NCBI GenBank assembly: GCA_963775695.1
Contig: CAVZJU010000007.1
Location: 62,001-126,000, forward strand
Source of the DNA: DATBLE01 sp963775695
GTDB taxonomy: Bacteria > Actinomycetota > Thermoleophilia > Gaiellales > Gaiellaceae
Length of the DNA: 64,000 bases
Reading direction: 5' to 3'
In this document: piece by piece, positions 37,113 to 45,895 of the stretch
Layout: each line of letters starts with the position of its first letter
Numbering within the stretch: the first letter of the stretch is position 1
Translations under genes and position numbers: made by a program
Notes under the pieces: generated by a model
The model's input: the letters and a program-made list of their open reading frames with translations, nothing else
Told to the model about the DNA's origin: nothing
Database searches by the model: none

Positions 37113-37274
37113 ATGGAGATGCGGATCGTCTTCCCGGGGGCCGCGAGCACGAGCGTGCTCGCCGAGCGGCTGACCGCGACCTTCGGCCCGGATCGAATTT
37201 CGCTCCTGGCGACGAGCGGCCGGAATTGCCTTTCGTCACCTAGAGAAACCGGATCAGAACAGAGGGAGAGGTAG
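37113..37274 (+). CDS. Short hypothetical protein, likely truncated
   Basis: 53 residues from ATG 37113 with an excellent ribosome site (GAGGAGG, 7-base spacing). The start MEMRIVFPGAASTSVLAERL and TATFGPDRISLL has the look of a real alpha/beta domain, but after ATSGRNCL the sequence becomes uninformative and ends 5 bases before the next gene. Probably the 5' piece of a larger gene joined to unrelated DNA. Confidence 0.4.
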   Translation: MEMRIVFPGAASTSVLAERLTATFGPDRISLLATSGRNCLSSPRETGSEQRER

Positions 37275-37278
37275 AGAG

Positions 37279-38127
37279 ATGCCACGTTCGATCAAGAACA
37301 GAAAACGTTGGATGCTCTTCGGGGCGCTCATCGGTATGGCAACAACGCTTGCGCTCGTGGTCGGCCTCGGCGTGTTCGCCACGATCGGCGACGCCGCGTC
37401 CAAGGTGGCACCGGTCAACACGAGCCCGCCGACGATCAGCGGCACGCCGCAGGAGGGCAGCACGCTCAAGGCCAACCGCGGCGAGTGGAAGAACAATCCG
37501 ACCGACTACAACTACTACTGGCTCCGTTGTGACAAGACGGGCGGCAGTTGCGCGAACATCGGCGGGGCGGGCGGGTCGAGGTCGTACAAGTTGACCTCTG
37601 CCGACGTCGGCAACACCGTCCGGTTCCGCACCAAGGCGACGAACGGCAGCGGCTCGACCAACGCCACGTCCGTCCCGACCGCGGTGATCACGAAGGCGGC
37701 TGCGCCGCCGCCGCCGCCGCCGCCGTCGAACGGCTGCCCGGCGAAGGGCAGCCCGGACCAGGTCAGCCAGATGTCGCTGCCGGCCAGGCTGATCATCGAT
37801 CAGTTCCAGGCGCAGCCTTCGTCGGTCACCTCCGGGGCGCAGTCGTTCGTGTTCCGTGTCCACGTCACCTCGACGTGCACCGGTCCGGTGCAGGGGGCGA
37901 TCGTGTACGCAACGCCGACGCCGTTCAACCAGTTCGGCGAGACGCAGAGCAACTCCGGCTCCGACGGCTGGGCGACGCTCACCTTCAGCCGGCAGGCGAA
38001 CTTCCCGGTGAACGGCAAGCAGCAGATCCTCGCGATGTTCGTCCGTGCGAGCAAGCCGGGCGAGAGCACGCTCGCCGGCATCACCGGCTTCCGGCTCGTC
38101 AACGTTCCGGTGAACCTGCACGGGTAG
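37279..38127 (+). CDS. Secreted two-domain Ig-like protein
   Basis: 282 residues. A signal or anchor helix follows a basic start (RKRWMLFGALIGMATTLALV). Residues about 45-135 form an Ig-like/fibronectin module (PPTISGTPQEGSTLKAN, YYWLRCDKTGGSCANIG, VRFRTKATNGSGSTNAT), then a poly-Pro hinge of seven Pro, and a second beta domain (FVFRVHVTSTCTGPVQGAIV, GWATLTFSRQANFPVNG). Typical of actinobacterial cell-surface proteins. GAGGTAGAGAG lies just upstream. Ends before a strong terminator. Confidence 0.75.
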   Translation: MPRSIKNRKRWMLFGALIGMATTLALVVGLGVFATIGDAASKVAPVNTSPPTISGTPQEGSTLKANRGEWKNNPTDYNYYWLRCDKTGGSCANIGGAGGSRSYKLTSADVGNTVRFRTKATNGSGSTNATSVPTAVITKAAAPPPPPPPSNGCPAKGSPDQVSQMSLPARLIIDQFQAQPSSVTSGAQSFVFRVHVTSTCTGPVQGAIVYATPTPFNQFGETQSNSGSDGWATLTFSRQANFPVNGKQQILAMFVRASKPGESTLAGITGFRLVNVPVNLHG

Positions 38128-38142
38128 CACCACACCAAGCCC

Positions 38143-38175
38143 GGCGGCCGCCCCCCAGAAAAGGGGGCGGCCGCC
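38143..38175 (+). terminator. Rho-independent-like terminator of the Ig-like gene
   Basis: 13-bp stem GGCGGCCGCCCCC (38143-38155) with GGGGGCGGCCGCC (38163-38175) around a CAGAAAA loop, 16 bases after the stop codon; followed by TTCAAAG, a weak U-tract. Confidence 0.75.
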
Positions 38176-38464
38176 TTCAAAGCAAAGGCCAGTACGCTGA
38201 TTGACAGAGTGCTGTGCGGCAAGCGTGCCGCGAGTAAGAGGGGCGCTCCTACTCACCCCCCCAGCAGATGAGCCTCTCCGCGACCTAGGAGGTGCCTGGC
38301 CGTAGAGCCCAGTGACGGCCCGTGGCGTCCGTGGCGCAAGCAGGTTCGGCGGGACGGCCCACACGGCCATCCCTCGCGCGGCGGCACGACCACTCGAAGC
38401 GCCACAAGATCGAAGTCAGCCGGCGATGCATCCCGCCGGTAGCTCGTTCGCCGGACTCAGGGGA

Positions 38465-38713
38465 TCACGCAGCGAGCACGTCTTCCGGGACGAACAATCC
38501 TGAGTCGTCGTTCCGGACGCTGTTCACGCGAGTCGATGCTGGCAGCGCCACCATCAGCTTGGCGGGGTGCGGCTCAAGGAGCGACAGCGCGTGTTCCTTC
38601 GAGATAGCCGGGTCGAGCCAGTCGATCTCGGCACCGGACGGAAGGATCACCGGCATCCGGTTATGCACCGGGGCCACCAGCGCGTTCGGCTGCGTGGTGA
38701 TGATCGTGCAGCC
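38465..38713 (-). pseudogene. C-terminal fragment of a SRAP/YedK (HMCES) abasic-site protein
   Basis: The frame reads CTIITTQPNALVAPVHNRMP, VILPSGAEIDWLDP and ALPASTRVNSVRNDDSGLF, the C-terminal part of SOS-response-associated peptidases (SRAP), including the PVHNRMP segment with its active His. The N-terminal catalytic Cys2 and about 120 residues are absent, and a stop lies just upstream of the fragment. The surrounding 38176-38935 otherwise holds no recognisable gene. Confidence 0.6.
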
Positions 38714-38935
38714 CTCGATGACCGCTCACTCTTCAGCCGCCGGTGTGCCCATCCCCGCAGGTGAGCTGACCAAGAGGGTCGAACCCGCGAGCCGAATCCC
38801 CATTCTGCTCGTCGTCGTCACCGGGAATCCTCTACACCGGGGGCGCGATCATCTACACGAGGCGCGACCCAAACCCGCTCCGGCGGGTGTTCGGCGATCA
38901 CGAGCTCTTCCATCTGCCCGCGCTCGCGGCTGTCG

Positions 38936-39100
38936 CTATTCCTCCACGACCACGGTGCGCTCTTCGGCCTCCGCCACGGCGTCGGCCGCCGACGTGGCCT
39001 CCTCCTCACTGGTGTGCTCCTCGATCACGCCTTCGCCATAGTCGACGTGCCACATGTCGTTTTCTTTGTAGACCCGGATCGGTAGTCCGCTCTCAGGCAT
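38936..39100 (-). CDS. Small DUF2188-like protein
   Basis: 54 residues from ATG 39100: PIRVYKENDMWHVDYGEGV, then an acidic helix EEEATSAADAVAEAEERT. The aromatic strand followed by an A/E-rich helix resembles the small DUF2188-type stress proteins. It lies 10 bases downstream of the next small gene on the same strand. Confidence 0.5.
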   Translation of the reverse strand: MPESGLPIRVYKENDMWHVDYGEGVIEEHTSEEEATSAADAVAEAEERTVVVEE

Positions 39101-39110
39101 GTGTGCCCCT

Positions 39111-39338
39111 CTATGAGCTTCGCCGCTCGCCGGTGTCGCGCCGTGTTTCGGTCTTGCCTTCGACCTCAATCCTTACGATCGCGCTCGCCCGCACACGAGA
39201 ACGTCCGTCGTCCGTCGAAAACCAACTGCGATCACCGGCGTTCTCGATCTTCTTCATCAGCTCTCGAGCTGAGCCGTCGCCAAGGTCGAGATCGCACTCG
39301 TGGCCGCCGGTAAGCCACACCCTTAGTCGCTCGGCCAT
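39111..39338 (-). CDS. Small hypothetical protein
   Basis: 75 residues: MAERLRVWLTGGHECDLDLG, ELMKKIENAGDRSWFSTDDG and VRASAIVRIEVEGKTE suggest a compact beta barrel-like fold with one helix. No family recognised. It forms a pair with the following 54-residue gene and lies just inside the right end of the island. Confidence 0.5.
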   Translation of the reverse strand: MAERLRVWLTGGHECDLDLGDGSARELMKKIENAGDRSWFSTDDGRSRVRASAIVRIEVEGKTETRRDTGERRSS

Positions 39339-39503
39339 GTCAATACCCTAAACCTGTCTGGACCGACAGCATTGAAGCGTCAAGCGCTCCAGCTAGGCTC
39401 TTCTGCGTTTCCGCGCGCGCGTACGCGTGTGCGCGAGGCCCATGCTGGCGCGCAGAGCGGCGCGCATGTCGGTCGGATGGCTTCGTTGACCGGAATTCTT
39501 TTC

Positions 39504-39566
39504 GTCTTCAAGACCGGTCAGGTCTGGCAACCCCAAACTGGGTAGGTTCGACTCCTGCGCCGCTCC
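39504..39566 (+). repeat. Partial tRNA-Sec copy: island attachment site (att)
   Basis: 63 bases matching 29751-29813 of the tRNA-Sec gene, from the anticodon loop to the acceptor 3' end, with only 4 mismatches. The last 27 bases, GTAGGTTCGACTCCTGCGCC and on to GCTCC, are identical. The 5' half of the tRNA is absent. A direct repeat of a tRNA 3' end at this distance is the hallmark of integrase-mediated island insertion. Confidence 0.9.
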
Positions 39567-39580
39567 ATTGGGGCCAAGAA

Positions 39581-39769
39581 TCAGCAATCTAGGTCCAGGA
39601 CGAGAAGCACGAGTACGGCCATAACCCCGGCGACAAGGAGAACTACAGCTGCGACTCCGCCTACCGCTAGACGGCGCAGCTTTCGAGGCGCGAACTTCCA
39701 GATGGGCGCGGCGATCCCGAGCTTGCTCGGAAAGGTGTGGGGCGACGAGAGAGCACTCGCCGCCCCCAC
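39581..39769 (-). CDS. Possible small membrane protein
   Basis: 62 residues with a basic stretch (APRKLRRLAVGG) followed by one hydrophobic helix (VAAVVLLVAGVMAVLVLLVL). Length and composition fit a single-pass protein, but no ribosome site is obvious and the N-terminal third is not protein-like. It starts the region right of the att copy. Confidence 0.3.
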   Translation of the reverse strand: MGAASALSSPHTFPSKLGIAAPIWKFAPRKLRRLAVGGVAAVVLLVAGVMAVLVLLVLDLDC

Positions 39770-39813
39770 GGCCGCACATGCGAATTCCGGCCCGTGCTAG
39801 ACGTCCTCTTCGA

Positions 39814-40050
39814 TCACTGTCCGGCGGCGTCCGCCTGCCCGGTCCCGGGTGAACCTGCCCGGTCCCGGGTGAAGTAGCCCGGGCCCGCCCAACTCGACCA
39901 GAAGATCATCGACAGCACGAGCCCGACGATCCCGACCACGAGCAGGATGTAGCCGACGGTGTTGACATCGAAGCCGGAGGTGCTGACGTTCACTGCCCAG
40001 GCCAACACGGCTCCGACGGCGATCAGGATCAAGCTTGCTCCGACACCCAT
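39814..40050 (-). CDS. DUF6458 family two-helix membrane protein
   Basis: 78 residues. MGVGASLILIAVGAVLAWAV, NVSTSGFDVNTVGYILLVVG and LVLSMIFWSSWAGPG match the DUF6458 pattern common in actinobacteria: two membrane helices joined by a short loop with Asp-Val-Asn-Thr-Val-Gly. The C-terminal 20 residues vary. Function unknown. Confidence 0.8.
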   Translation of the reverse strand: MGVGASLILIAVGAVLAWAVNVSTSGFDVNTVGYILLVVGIVGLVLSMIFWSSWAGPGYFTRDRAGSPGTGQADAAGQ

Positions 40051-40073
40051 CCGTATCTCCCCTGTAGCTCAGG

Positions 40074-40214
40074 TCAGGCTGTTCGAGTGAAGAAACCGAT
40101 CAGCGCGAGCAGAACGGCGACGATCAGCACGAAGAACAAGAACTTCGATATCGCGATGCCGCCGACAATTGCGAACAGCAAGAGCAGCGCGACGAGAACC
40201 CAGATCAGGACCAC
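40074..40214 (-). CDS. Tiny two-helix membrane protein
   Basis: 46 residues from GTG 40214, preceded by AAGGAGG at 5-base spacing. Almost entirely hydrophobic: VLIWVLVALLLLFAIVGGIA and FLFFVLIVAVLLALIGFF. This pattern is frequent next to DUF6458 genes in thermoleophilia-like genomes. A longer reading to 40313 adds an unlikely N-terminus. Confidence 0.55.
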   Translation of the reverse strand: MVLIWVLVALLLLFAIVGGIAISKFLFFVLIVAVLLALIGFFTRTA

Positions 40215-40577
40215 ATCGGCCTCCTTGGTAGAGAAATTGCGGGAAGCATCTGACCCACCGGAGAGCTTCCTCGTGGGCAAGATCGATACCCGCGCCCCCA
40301 GCGGGCCAAACACGCCGAGCGGCCGGGGTGACCGCCCGCGTCACCGCCTGTAAGCATGTCGTTAGCAGCCGGTTCGCGGTGCCGCGGCGTGGAGAAAACA
40401 GCTACTCGGCGGGTGCGTGCGGAGAGAGCCGCAGTGCACTGGAAGAGGGGCTAGATCCGGCATCCGGAGCGTGGCGGCGGCGCACTCGCCAACGGCTTCC
40501 GACGAGCGCCTTCGACACACGCAAGTGGGTTAGGGTCGTGGGGGCGGGTCTGCGGCGTCGCGGCTCTTGCCTCTCCC

Positions 40578-41006
40578 CTGCTGCGAGGCACTGCGTGTAC
40601 TCGGCGGCTGATCACCAGGGCGGCGAAGACGGCCTTCGAGCAGCACGGCTGGTCGGGTGCGACCGTCTCGACGATCGCAAAGCGAGCCGGCGTCGCACAC
40701 AGCACCGTCGAAGCCGTCTTCCACACCAAGCAGGCGCTCCTCAAAGCGGCGGTCGACTACAGCATCCGCGGAGACGTCGACCCAGTCCCGATCCGCGGCC
40801 GCGAGATCACCAGACAGATCGAGGCCGCCCCCGACCCGATCACGATGCTCGAACTCCACGCCGCCCACCTGCGCGGCATCCACGGCCGCTCGGCCAAACT
40901 CGCATTCGTCGTCGAACAGGCCGCCGCCGGCTACCAGCAATGGATCCTCGCCTATTACCTTCGCATGTTCGTCCTCGACCACGCCGGGCCGGCAACGAAC
41001 AGGTGA
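40578..41006 (+). pseudogene. TetR-family regulator without canonical start, C-terminus short
   Basis: The helix-turn-helix domain is clear: RRLITRAAKTAFEQHGWSGA, TVSTIAKRAGVAHSTVEAVF, HTKQALLKAAVDYS. The ligand domain runs only to VLDHAGPATNR at a TGA (41004-41006), about 142 residues against a usual 190-210. No ATG, GTG or TTG stands in frame upstream of the HTH; the likely original start position is CTG (40578 or 40581). It precedes the arginine deiminase operon and may once have regulated it. Confidence 0.55.
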
Positions 41007-41256
41007 TGCTCTAGACGCGAGCGGCATTCGGATCCTCGGAACCGTGCTCGACGGCATTCCCGAGTCCACTGCGCGCTCGACTGAAGCTGTTGCGGGTCTC
41101 TGCATCCGTATGGGAGACTGACCAGCCGCGAAGCGAAGAGGCCGGCCGTTTCCGCAACCGACCCCCCGAACCTCCGTTCGCCGCACGTTCGCCGTTCTGA
41201 CGGCGAAGCTGTGCCCGTCTCGTCCCTCGTCACGTAAGCGCGAAAGGAGAACGTGC

Positions 41257-42489
41257 ATGAGCGCGCCCGCCACGACGGCACTCGGAGTCCACTCCGAAGT
41301 CGGGACGCTGCGCACGGTGATCGTCCACCGGCCCGACCTCGCCCACGAGCGCCTGTCCCCGACGAACTGCCACGAGCTGCTCTTCGACGACGTGATCTGG
41401 GTGCGACGCGCGCGCCAGGAGCACGACGCCTTCGTCGACCTGATGCGCGAGTACGGCGTCGAGGTCCTGCTCTTCCACGACCTGCTCGCCGAGACCCTCG
41501 AGGACAAGAAGGCACGCGCGTGGGTGCTCGAGCGGCGGCTGCGGCCCGAGGAGGTGACGGCGATGTTCTCGGAGCCGCTCACGGAGTGGGCGACCGGACT
41601 CCCCGCGGCCGACCTGGCGACGATCCTCACCGGTGGCCTCACCGAGCAGGAGTTGCCGGACGAGGTCCGCACGACGATCGGCCGAGCGATGCAGCCGACG
41701 GACTTCGTGCTCCCGCCGCTCCCCAACCAGCTGTTCATGCGGGACACGAGCGCCTGGCTCTACGGCGGCGTGTCGATCAACCCGATGTTCTGGCCGGCCC
41801 GCCAGCACGAGACCCTGAATCTCGAGGCGGTCTACCGCTTCCATCCACGGTTCGCCGACGCGGATTTCGAGATCTGGTACGGCGGCTTCGACCACAACTG
41901 GGGCGCCGCGTCGATCGAGGGCGGCGACATGATGCCTGCCGGAAACGGCGTCGTCCTGGTCGGGATGGGTGAGCGCTCGACCGCCAGGGCGGTGAGCATC
42001 CTCGCTGGGAACCTGTTCGCGAAGGACGCGGCCCGCCTCGTCGTCGGGGCGCAGATGCCGCGCGAGCGCGCCGCGATGCATCTCGACACCGTCTTCACGT
42101 TCTGCGACCGCGACGTGGTGACGATCTTCAAGCCGGTCGTCGATCGGATCCTCCCGATCCTGTTCACGCCGGACGGCGACGGCGGCGTCAAGGCGGAGGT
42201 GTCCGAAGATTCGTTCCTCGACGTCGTCAAGGATCAGCTCGGTCTCGAGCGCTGGAAGGTCGTCCCCACGGGCGGCGACGAGTTCGAAGCCGAGCGGGAG
42301 CAGTGGGACGACGGCAACAACGTCGTCGCGCTCGGCCCCGGTGTCGTCGTGGGCTACGAGCGCAACGAGGCGACGATCCGGAAGATGGAGAAGGCCGGCG
42401 TCGAGGTCCGCGCGATCTCCGGATCGGAGCTCGGCCGCGGCCGTGGCGGCGGCCACTGCATGACCTGCCCAGTCATCCGCGACGCTTGA
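41257..42489 (+). CDS. arcA: Arginine deiminase
   Basis: Converts arginine to citrulline and ammonia, step 1 of the ADI pathway. Guanidino-modifying fold with LGVHSEVGTLRTVIVHRPD, MRDTSAWLYGGVSIN, EGGDMMPAGNG and the catalytic Cys loop GRGRGGGHCMTCPV at the C-terminus. 410 residues, normal length. GAAAGGAG precedes ATG 41257. First gene of arcA-OTC-arcC-arcD; gaps between the genes are 0-16 bases, so a single transcript. Confidence 0.96.
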   Translation: MSAPATTALGVHSEVGTLRTVIVHRPDLAHERLSPTNCHELLFDDVIWVRRARQEHDAFVDLMREYGVEVLLFHDLLAETLEDKKARAWVLERRLRPEEVTAMFSEPLTEWATGLPAADLATILTGGLTEQELPDEVRTTIGRAMQPTDFVLPPLPNQLFMRDTSAWLYGGVSINPMFWPARQHETLNLEAVYRFHPRFADADFEIWYGGFDHNWGAASIEGGDMMPAGNGVVLVGMGERSTARAVSILAGNLFAKDAARLVVGAQMPRERAAMHLDTVFTFCDRDVVTIFKPVVDRILPILFTPDGDGGVKAEVSEDSFLDVVKDQLGLERWKVVPTGGDEFEAEREQWDDGNNVVALGPGVVVGYERNEATIRKMEKAGVEVRAISGSELGRGRGGGHCMTCPVIRDA

Positions 42490-42505
42490 AAGGAGTAGCA
42501 GAGAG

Positions 42506-43513
42506 ATGAGCACCGTCATCGATCTGAAGGGTCGGCATCTGCTCAGCCTGGCCGACTACACGCCCGACGAGATCCGGTATTTGATCGACCTGGCCGCGGA
42601 GCTGAAGGCGGCGAAGAAGGAGGGACGCGAGGAGCAGAAGCTCGTCGGCAAGGAGATCGTCCTGATCTTCGAGAAGGACTCGACCCGGACGCGGTGCGCG
42701 TTCGAGGTCGCCGCCTACGACCAGGGCGCGCACGTCACCTTCATCGGCCCGAGCGGATCGCACATGGGCCACAAGGAGACCGCAAAGGACACGGCGCGGG
42801 TGCTCGGCCGGATGTACGACGCGATCGAGTTCCGGGGCTTCGCCGAGGAGGTCGCCGAGGAGCTCGCCCAGTGGTCCGGGGTGCCGGTCTACAACGGCCT
42901 GACGGACGAGTGGCACCCGACCCAGATGCTCGCCGACTTCCTGACGTTCAAGGAGCACATCGACAAGCCGTTCGAGGAGATCACCTTCTGCTACCTGGGC
43001 GACGCCCGCTTCAACATGGCGGACAGCTACCTCGTCGCCGGAGCCAAGCTCGGGATGGACGTGCGCATCGCCAGCCCCAAATCGCTCTGGCCGCGCCAGG
43101 AGATCCTCGACCTCGCCCACGAGGCGGCTGCCGAATCCGGCGCCACGCTGACCCTCACCGAGGACGTCGAGGAGGCGGTGAAGGGCGCCGACTTCCTGCT
43201 CACCGACGTCTGGGTCTCGATGGGCGAGCCGGACGACGTCTGGAAGCAGCGGATCGAGCTGCTCAAGCCGTACCAGGTGAACGCGGAGACCATGCAGCTG
43301 ACCGGCAACCCGGACGTGAAGTTCATGCATTGCCTGCCGGCGTTCCACAACACCGACACCGAGGTCGGCAAGGAGATCTACGACAAGTTCGGGCTGGAGT
43401 CGCTCGAAGTGACCGAGGAGGTGTTCGAGTCCCCGGCGTCGATCGTCTTCGACGAGGCCGAGAACCGCATGCACACGATCAAGGCGGTCATGGTCGCCAC
43501 GCTGGCCGGGTAG
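42506..43513 (+). CDS. arcB: Ornithine carbamoyltransferase (catabolic)
   Basis: 335 residues. Carbamoyl-phosphate site FEKDSTRTRCAFEVAAYDQG (STRTR), the HPTQMLADFLT-type loop (WHPTQMLADF), and ornithine site FMHCLPAFHN. In this operon it would run in the phosphorolytic direction, splitting citrulline to ornithine and carbamoyl phosphate. Ribosome site AAAGGAG. Context between arcA and a carbamate kinase gene justifies arcB rather than argF. Confidence 0.94.
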   Translation: MSTVIDLKGRHLLSLADYTPDEIRYLIDLAAELKAAKKEGREEQKLVGKEIVLIFEKDSTRTRCAFEVAAYDQGAHVTFIGPSGSHMGHKETAKDTARVLGRMYDAIEFRGFAEEVAEELAQWSGVPVYNGLTDEWHPTQMLADFLTFKEHIDKPFEEITFCYLGDARFNMADSYLVAGAKLGMDVRIASPKSLWPRQEILDLAHEAAAESGATLTLTEDVEEAVKGADFLLTDVWVSMGEPDDVWKQRIELLKPYQVNAETMQLTGNPDVKFMHCLPAFHNTDTEVGKEIYDKFGLESLEVTEEVFESPASIVFDEAENRMHTIKAVMVATLAG

Positions 43514-43517
43514 CCGG

Positions 43518-44441
43518 GTGCGAGTCGTCGTCGCCCTCGGAGGTAACGCTCTGCTCCGGCGGGGCGAGCCGCTGACCGCCGAGAACCAGCGGGCCAACGC
43601 CCGGACCGCCTGCGAGGCCCTGGCCCCGCTCGCAGCCGAGCACGAGCTGGTGATCTCCCACGGGAACGGGCCACAGGTCGGCCTCCTCGCGCTGCAGGGT
43701 GCCGCGTACGGCGAGGTGCAGACCTATCCGCTCGACCTGCTCGACGCCCAGACCGAAGGGATGATCGGGTACCTGATCCAGCAGGAGCTCGGCAACGTGC
43801 TCCCGTTCGAGAAGCGCCTGGCCACCCTGCTCACGCAGATCGAGGTCGACCCCGCCGATCCGGCGTTCGGGAACCCGACCAAGCCGATCGGGCCGGTGTA
43901 CACGGCCGAGCAGGCGACCGCGCTCGAGGCGGAGAAGGGCTGGACGTTCAAGCCCGACGGCGACAGCATGCGCCGGGTCGTCCCCTCCCCGGCGCCCAGG
44001 CGGATCTTCGGCCTGGAGACGATCGAGGCGCTCCTCGACATCGGTTCCGTCGTCATCTGCGCCGGCGGCGGCGGCATCCCGGTGATGTACACGGACGAGG
44101 CCGTGCCGGCCGGGAAGAGGCTCGTCGGCGTCGAGGCCGTGATCGACAAGGACCTCGCGAGCGCGCTGCTGGCTGCCGATCTGAAGGCGGACGCGCTCGC
44201 GATCGTCACCGACGTGGACGGCGTCTACGCCGACTGGGGGACGCCGGAGCAGCGGCTGATCAGCCGCGCGACGCCGGCCGAGCTCTCGGCGGGCGCGTTC
44301 GCCGAGGGATCGATGGGACCGAAGGTGAAAGCCGCGTGCGCCTTCGTCGAGCAGACGGGGCGACCAGCGGTGATCGGCTCGATCACCGATACGCAGGCCC
44401 TGCTGCGGGGAGAGGCCGGGACGACTGTGGAGGCGGCATGA
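43518..44441 (+). CDS. arcC: Carbamate kinase
   Basis: 307 residues, GTG start 4 bases after arcB. RVVVALGGNALLRRGEPLT, VISHGNGPQVGLL, VVICAGGGGIPVMYTDE and ALAIVTDVDGVYADWG are family motifs. It makes ATP from carbamoyl phosphate, the energy-yielding step of the pathway, and releases carbamate. Its stop overlaps the arcD start (ATGA). Confidence 0.95.
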   Translation: MRVVVALGGNALLRRGEPLTAENQRANARTACEALAPLAAEHELVISHGNGPQVGLLALQGAAYGEVQTYPLDLLDAQTEGMIGYLIQQELGNVLPFEKRLATLLTQIEVDPADPAFGNPTKPIGPVYTAEQATALEAEKGWTFKPDGDSMRRVVPSPAPRRIFGLETIEALLDIGSVVICAGGGGIPVMYTDEAVPAGKRLVGVEAVIDKDLASALLAADLKADALAIVTDVDGVYADWGTPEQRLISRATPAELSAGAFAEGSMGPKVKAACAFVEQTGRPAVIGSITDTQALLRGEAGTTVEAA

Positions 44442-45895
44442 ACGAACAAGTGGCGGCGGCAGCGCCGGCGACGACCGAGCAGGAGACGAAGGGCTTCGGG
44501 CTCCCGGCCGCGATCGCCCTGATCATGGGCAGCATCATCGGCGTCGGCATCTTCAACTTGCCGACGTCGCTGGCTTCGTACGGCCCGATCACGCTCGTCT
44601 CGATGGGGCTGACGACCGTCGGGGCGCTCGTGCTGGCGGTCCTGTTCGGTGCGCTGTCGCGCCGTCTGCCGGCCGACGGCGGGCCGTATGCCTACGCCCG
44701 GGTCGGGTTCGGCAACCCGCTCGGCTTCGCGAACGCCTGGTCGTACTGGATCACCGCCTGGGCCGGCAACGCCGCGATCGCCGTCGGCTGGGTGCTGTAC
44801 GTCGAGCACTTCATCAACAAGGACCATTCGAAGTGGGGGTCGATCCTGCTCGTCCTGGCCGGGCTCTGGGGCGCGGCGTTCGTGAACCTCTCGGGCGCGA
44901 AGAACATGGCGTCGATCCAGATGCTGACGACGATCCTGAAGTTCTTCGCGCTCCTCTTCATGTCGACCGTCGGGCTCTTCTACATCGAGAGCGCGAACTA
45001 CACGCCGTGGAACGTCAGCACGCAGTCGACGATCGCGGCGATCGGCAGCGGCATGGCGATCGCGCTGTTCAGCTACATCGGCGTCGAGTGTGCGTCGGTC
45101 GCCGCCGGCAAGGTGCGCGACCCGGACCGGAACGTCGGCCGCGCCACCAGTCTCGGCACGCTCGCGACCGCGGCTGTCTACATGCTCTCGCTGACCGCGA
45201 TCTTCGGGATCCTCTCGAACGCCGAGCTCCGGTCGACGAGCGAGCCGTTCTCGGCCGCCGCCAACGCGATCTTCGGCGGCACCTGGGCCGGCGACGTGAT
45301 GGCGATCCTCGTGATCGTCTCGGGGCTCGGCGCGCTGAACGGCTGGACGATGATCTGCGCGGAGATGCCGCTCGCCGCGGCAAACGATGGTCTCTTCCCG
45401 GCGCGCTTCAAGCAGCTCTCCTCGAAGGGCGTGCCGGCGTTCGGGATCGTCGCGTCGACCGCGCTCGCCTCGGTCGCGATGGCGCTCAACTACATGGGCA
45501 CGGGTGGCGCGAACGCGTTCACGACGCTCGTCCTGATGACGGGGATCACCGCGGCGATCCCGTATCTGTTCTCGGCGCTCGCGCAGCTGAAGTGGCGGTG
45601 GATCGACCGCAAGCAGGGCCAGTCGGCCCGCTTCTTCCGCGACTCGCTCGTCGCGGTGCTCGCCATCGTCTTCTCGATCCTGTTCATCGTCTACTCGCGC
45701 AACACCGGCGCCCAGAGCTCCCGCAGCTTCGGCCAGATCTTCGGGCACGACTGGGGCTCCTGGGCGGAGTGGATGCCGTTCGTCCTCTCGGCTGTCGCGC
45801 TCCTGCTCGGCATCCCCGTTTACCGGCGGCAGCGCGGGAAGATGACCGAGCCCGGGCCTGTTCCGCCTTACCCGGCCGAAGGAGTAGCGACATGA
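44438..45895 (+). CDS. arcD: APC-family arginine:ornithine antiporter
   Basis: 485 residues, about 12 helices. LPAAIALIMGSIIGVGIFNL is the APC helix 1 motif; ADGGPYAYARVGFGNPLGFA, YIGVECASVAAGKVRDPDRN and GLGALNGWTMICAEMPLAAA are typical of the basic amino acid/polyamine antiporter (APA) group. Placement directly after arcC indicates arginine/ornithine exchange. ATG overlaps the arcC stop. Confidence 0.9.
   Translation: MNEQVAAAAPATTEQETKGFGLPAAIALIMGSIIGVGIFNLPTSLASYGPITLVSMGLTTVGALVLAVLFGALSRRLPADGGPYAYARVGFGNPLGFANAWSYWITAWAGNAAIAVGWVLYVEHFINKDHSKWGSILLVLAGLWGAAFVNLSGAKNMASIQMLTTILKFFALLFMSTVGLFYIESANYTPWNVSTQSTIAAIGSGMAIALFSYIGVECASVAAGKVRDPDRNVGRATSLGTLATAAVYMLSLTAIFGILSNAELRSTSEPFSAAANAIFGGTWAGDVMAILVIVSGLGALNGWTMICAEMPLAAANDGLFPARFKQLSSKGVPAFGIVASTALASVAMALNYMGTGGANAFTTLVLMTGITAAIPYLFSALAQLKWRWIDRKQGQSARFFRDSLVAVLAIVFSILFIVYSRNTGAQSSRSFGQIFGHDWGSWAEWMPFVLSAVALLLGIPVYRRQRGKMTEPGPVPPYPAEGVAT

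Noticed and set aside
38820..38915. 31-residue minus-strand frame (MEELVIAEHPPERVWVAPRV)
   Set aside because: The start looks protein-like but there is no ribosome site and the frame stops at once; most likely another island fragment, too short to support.
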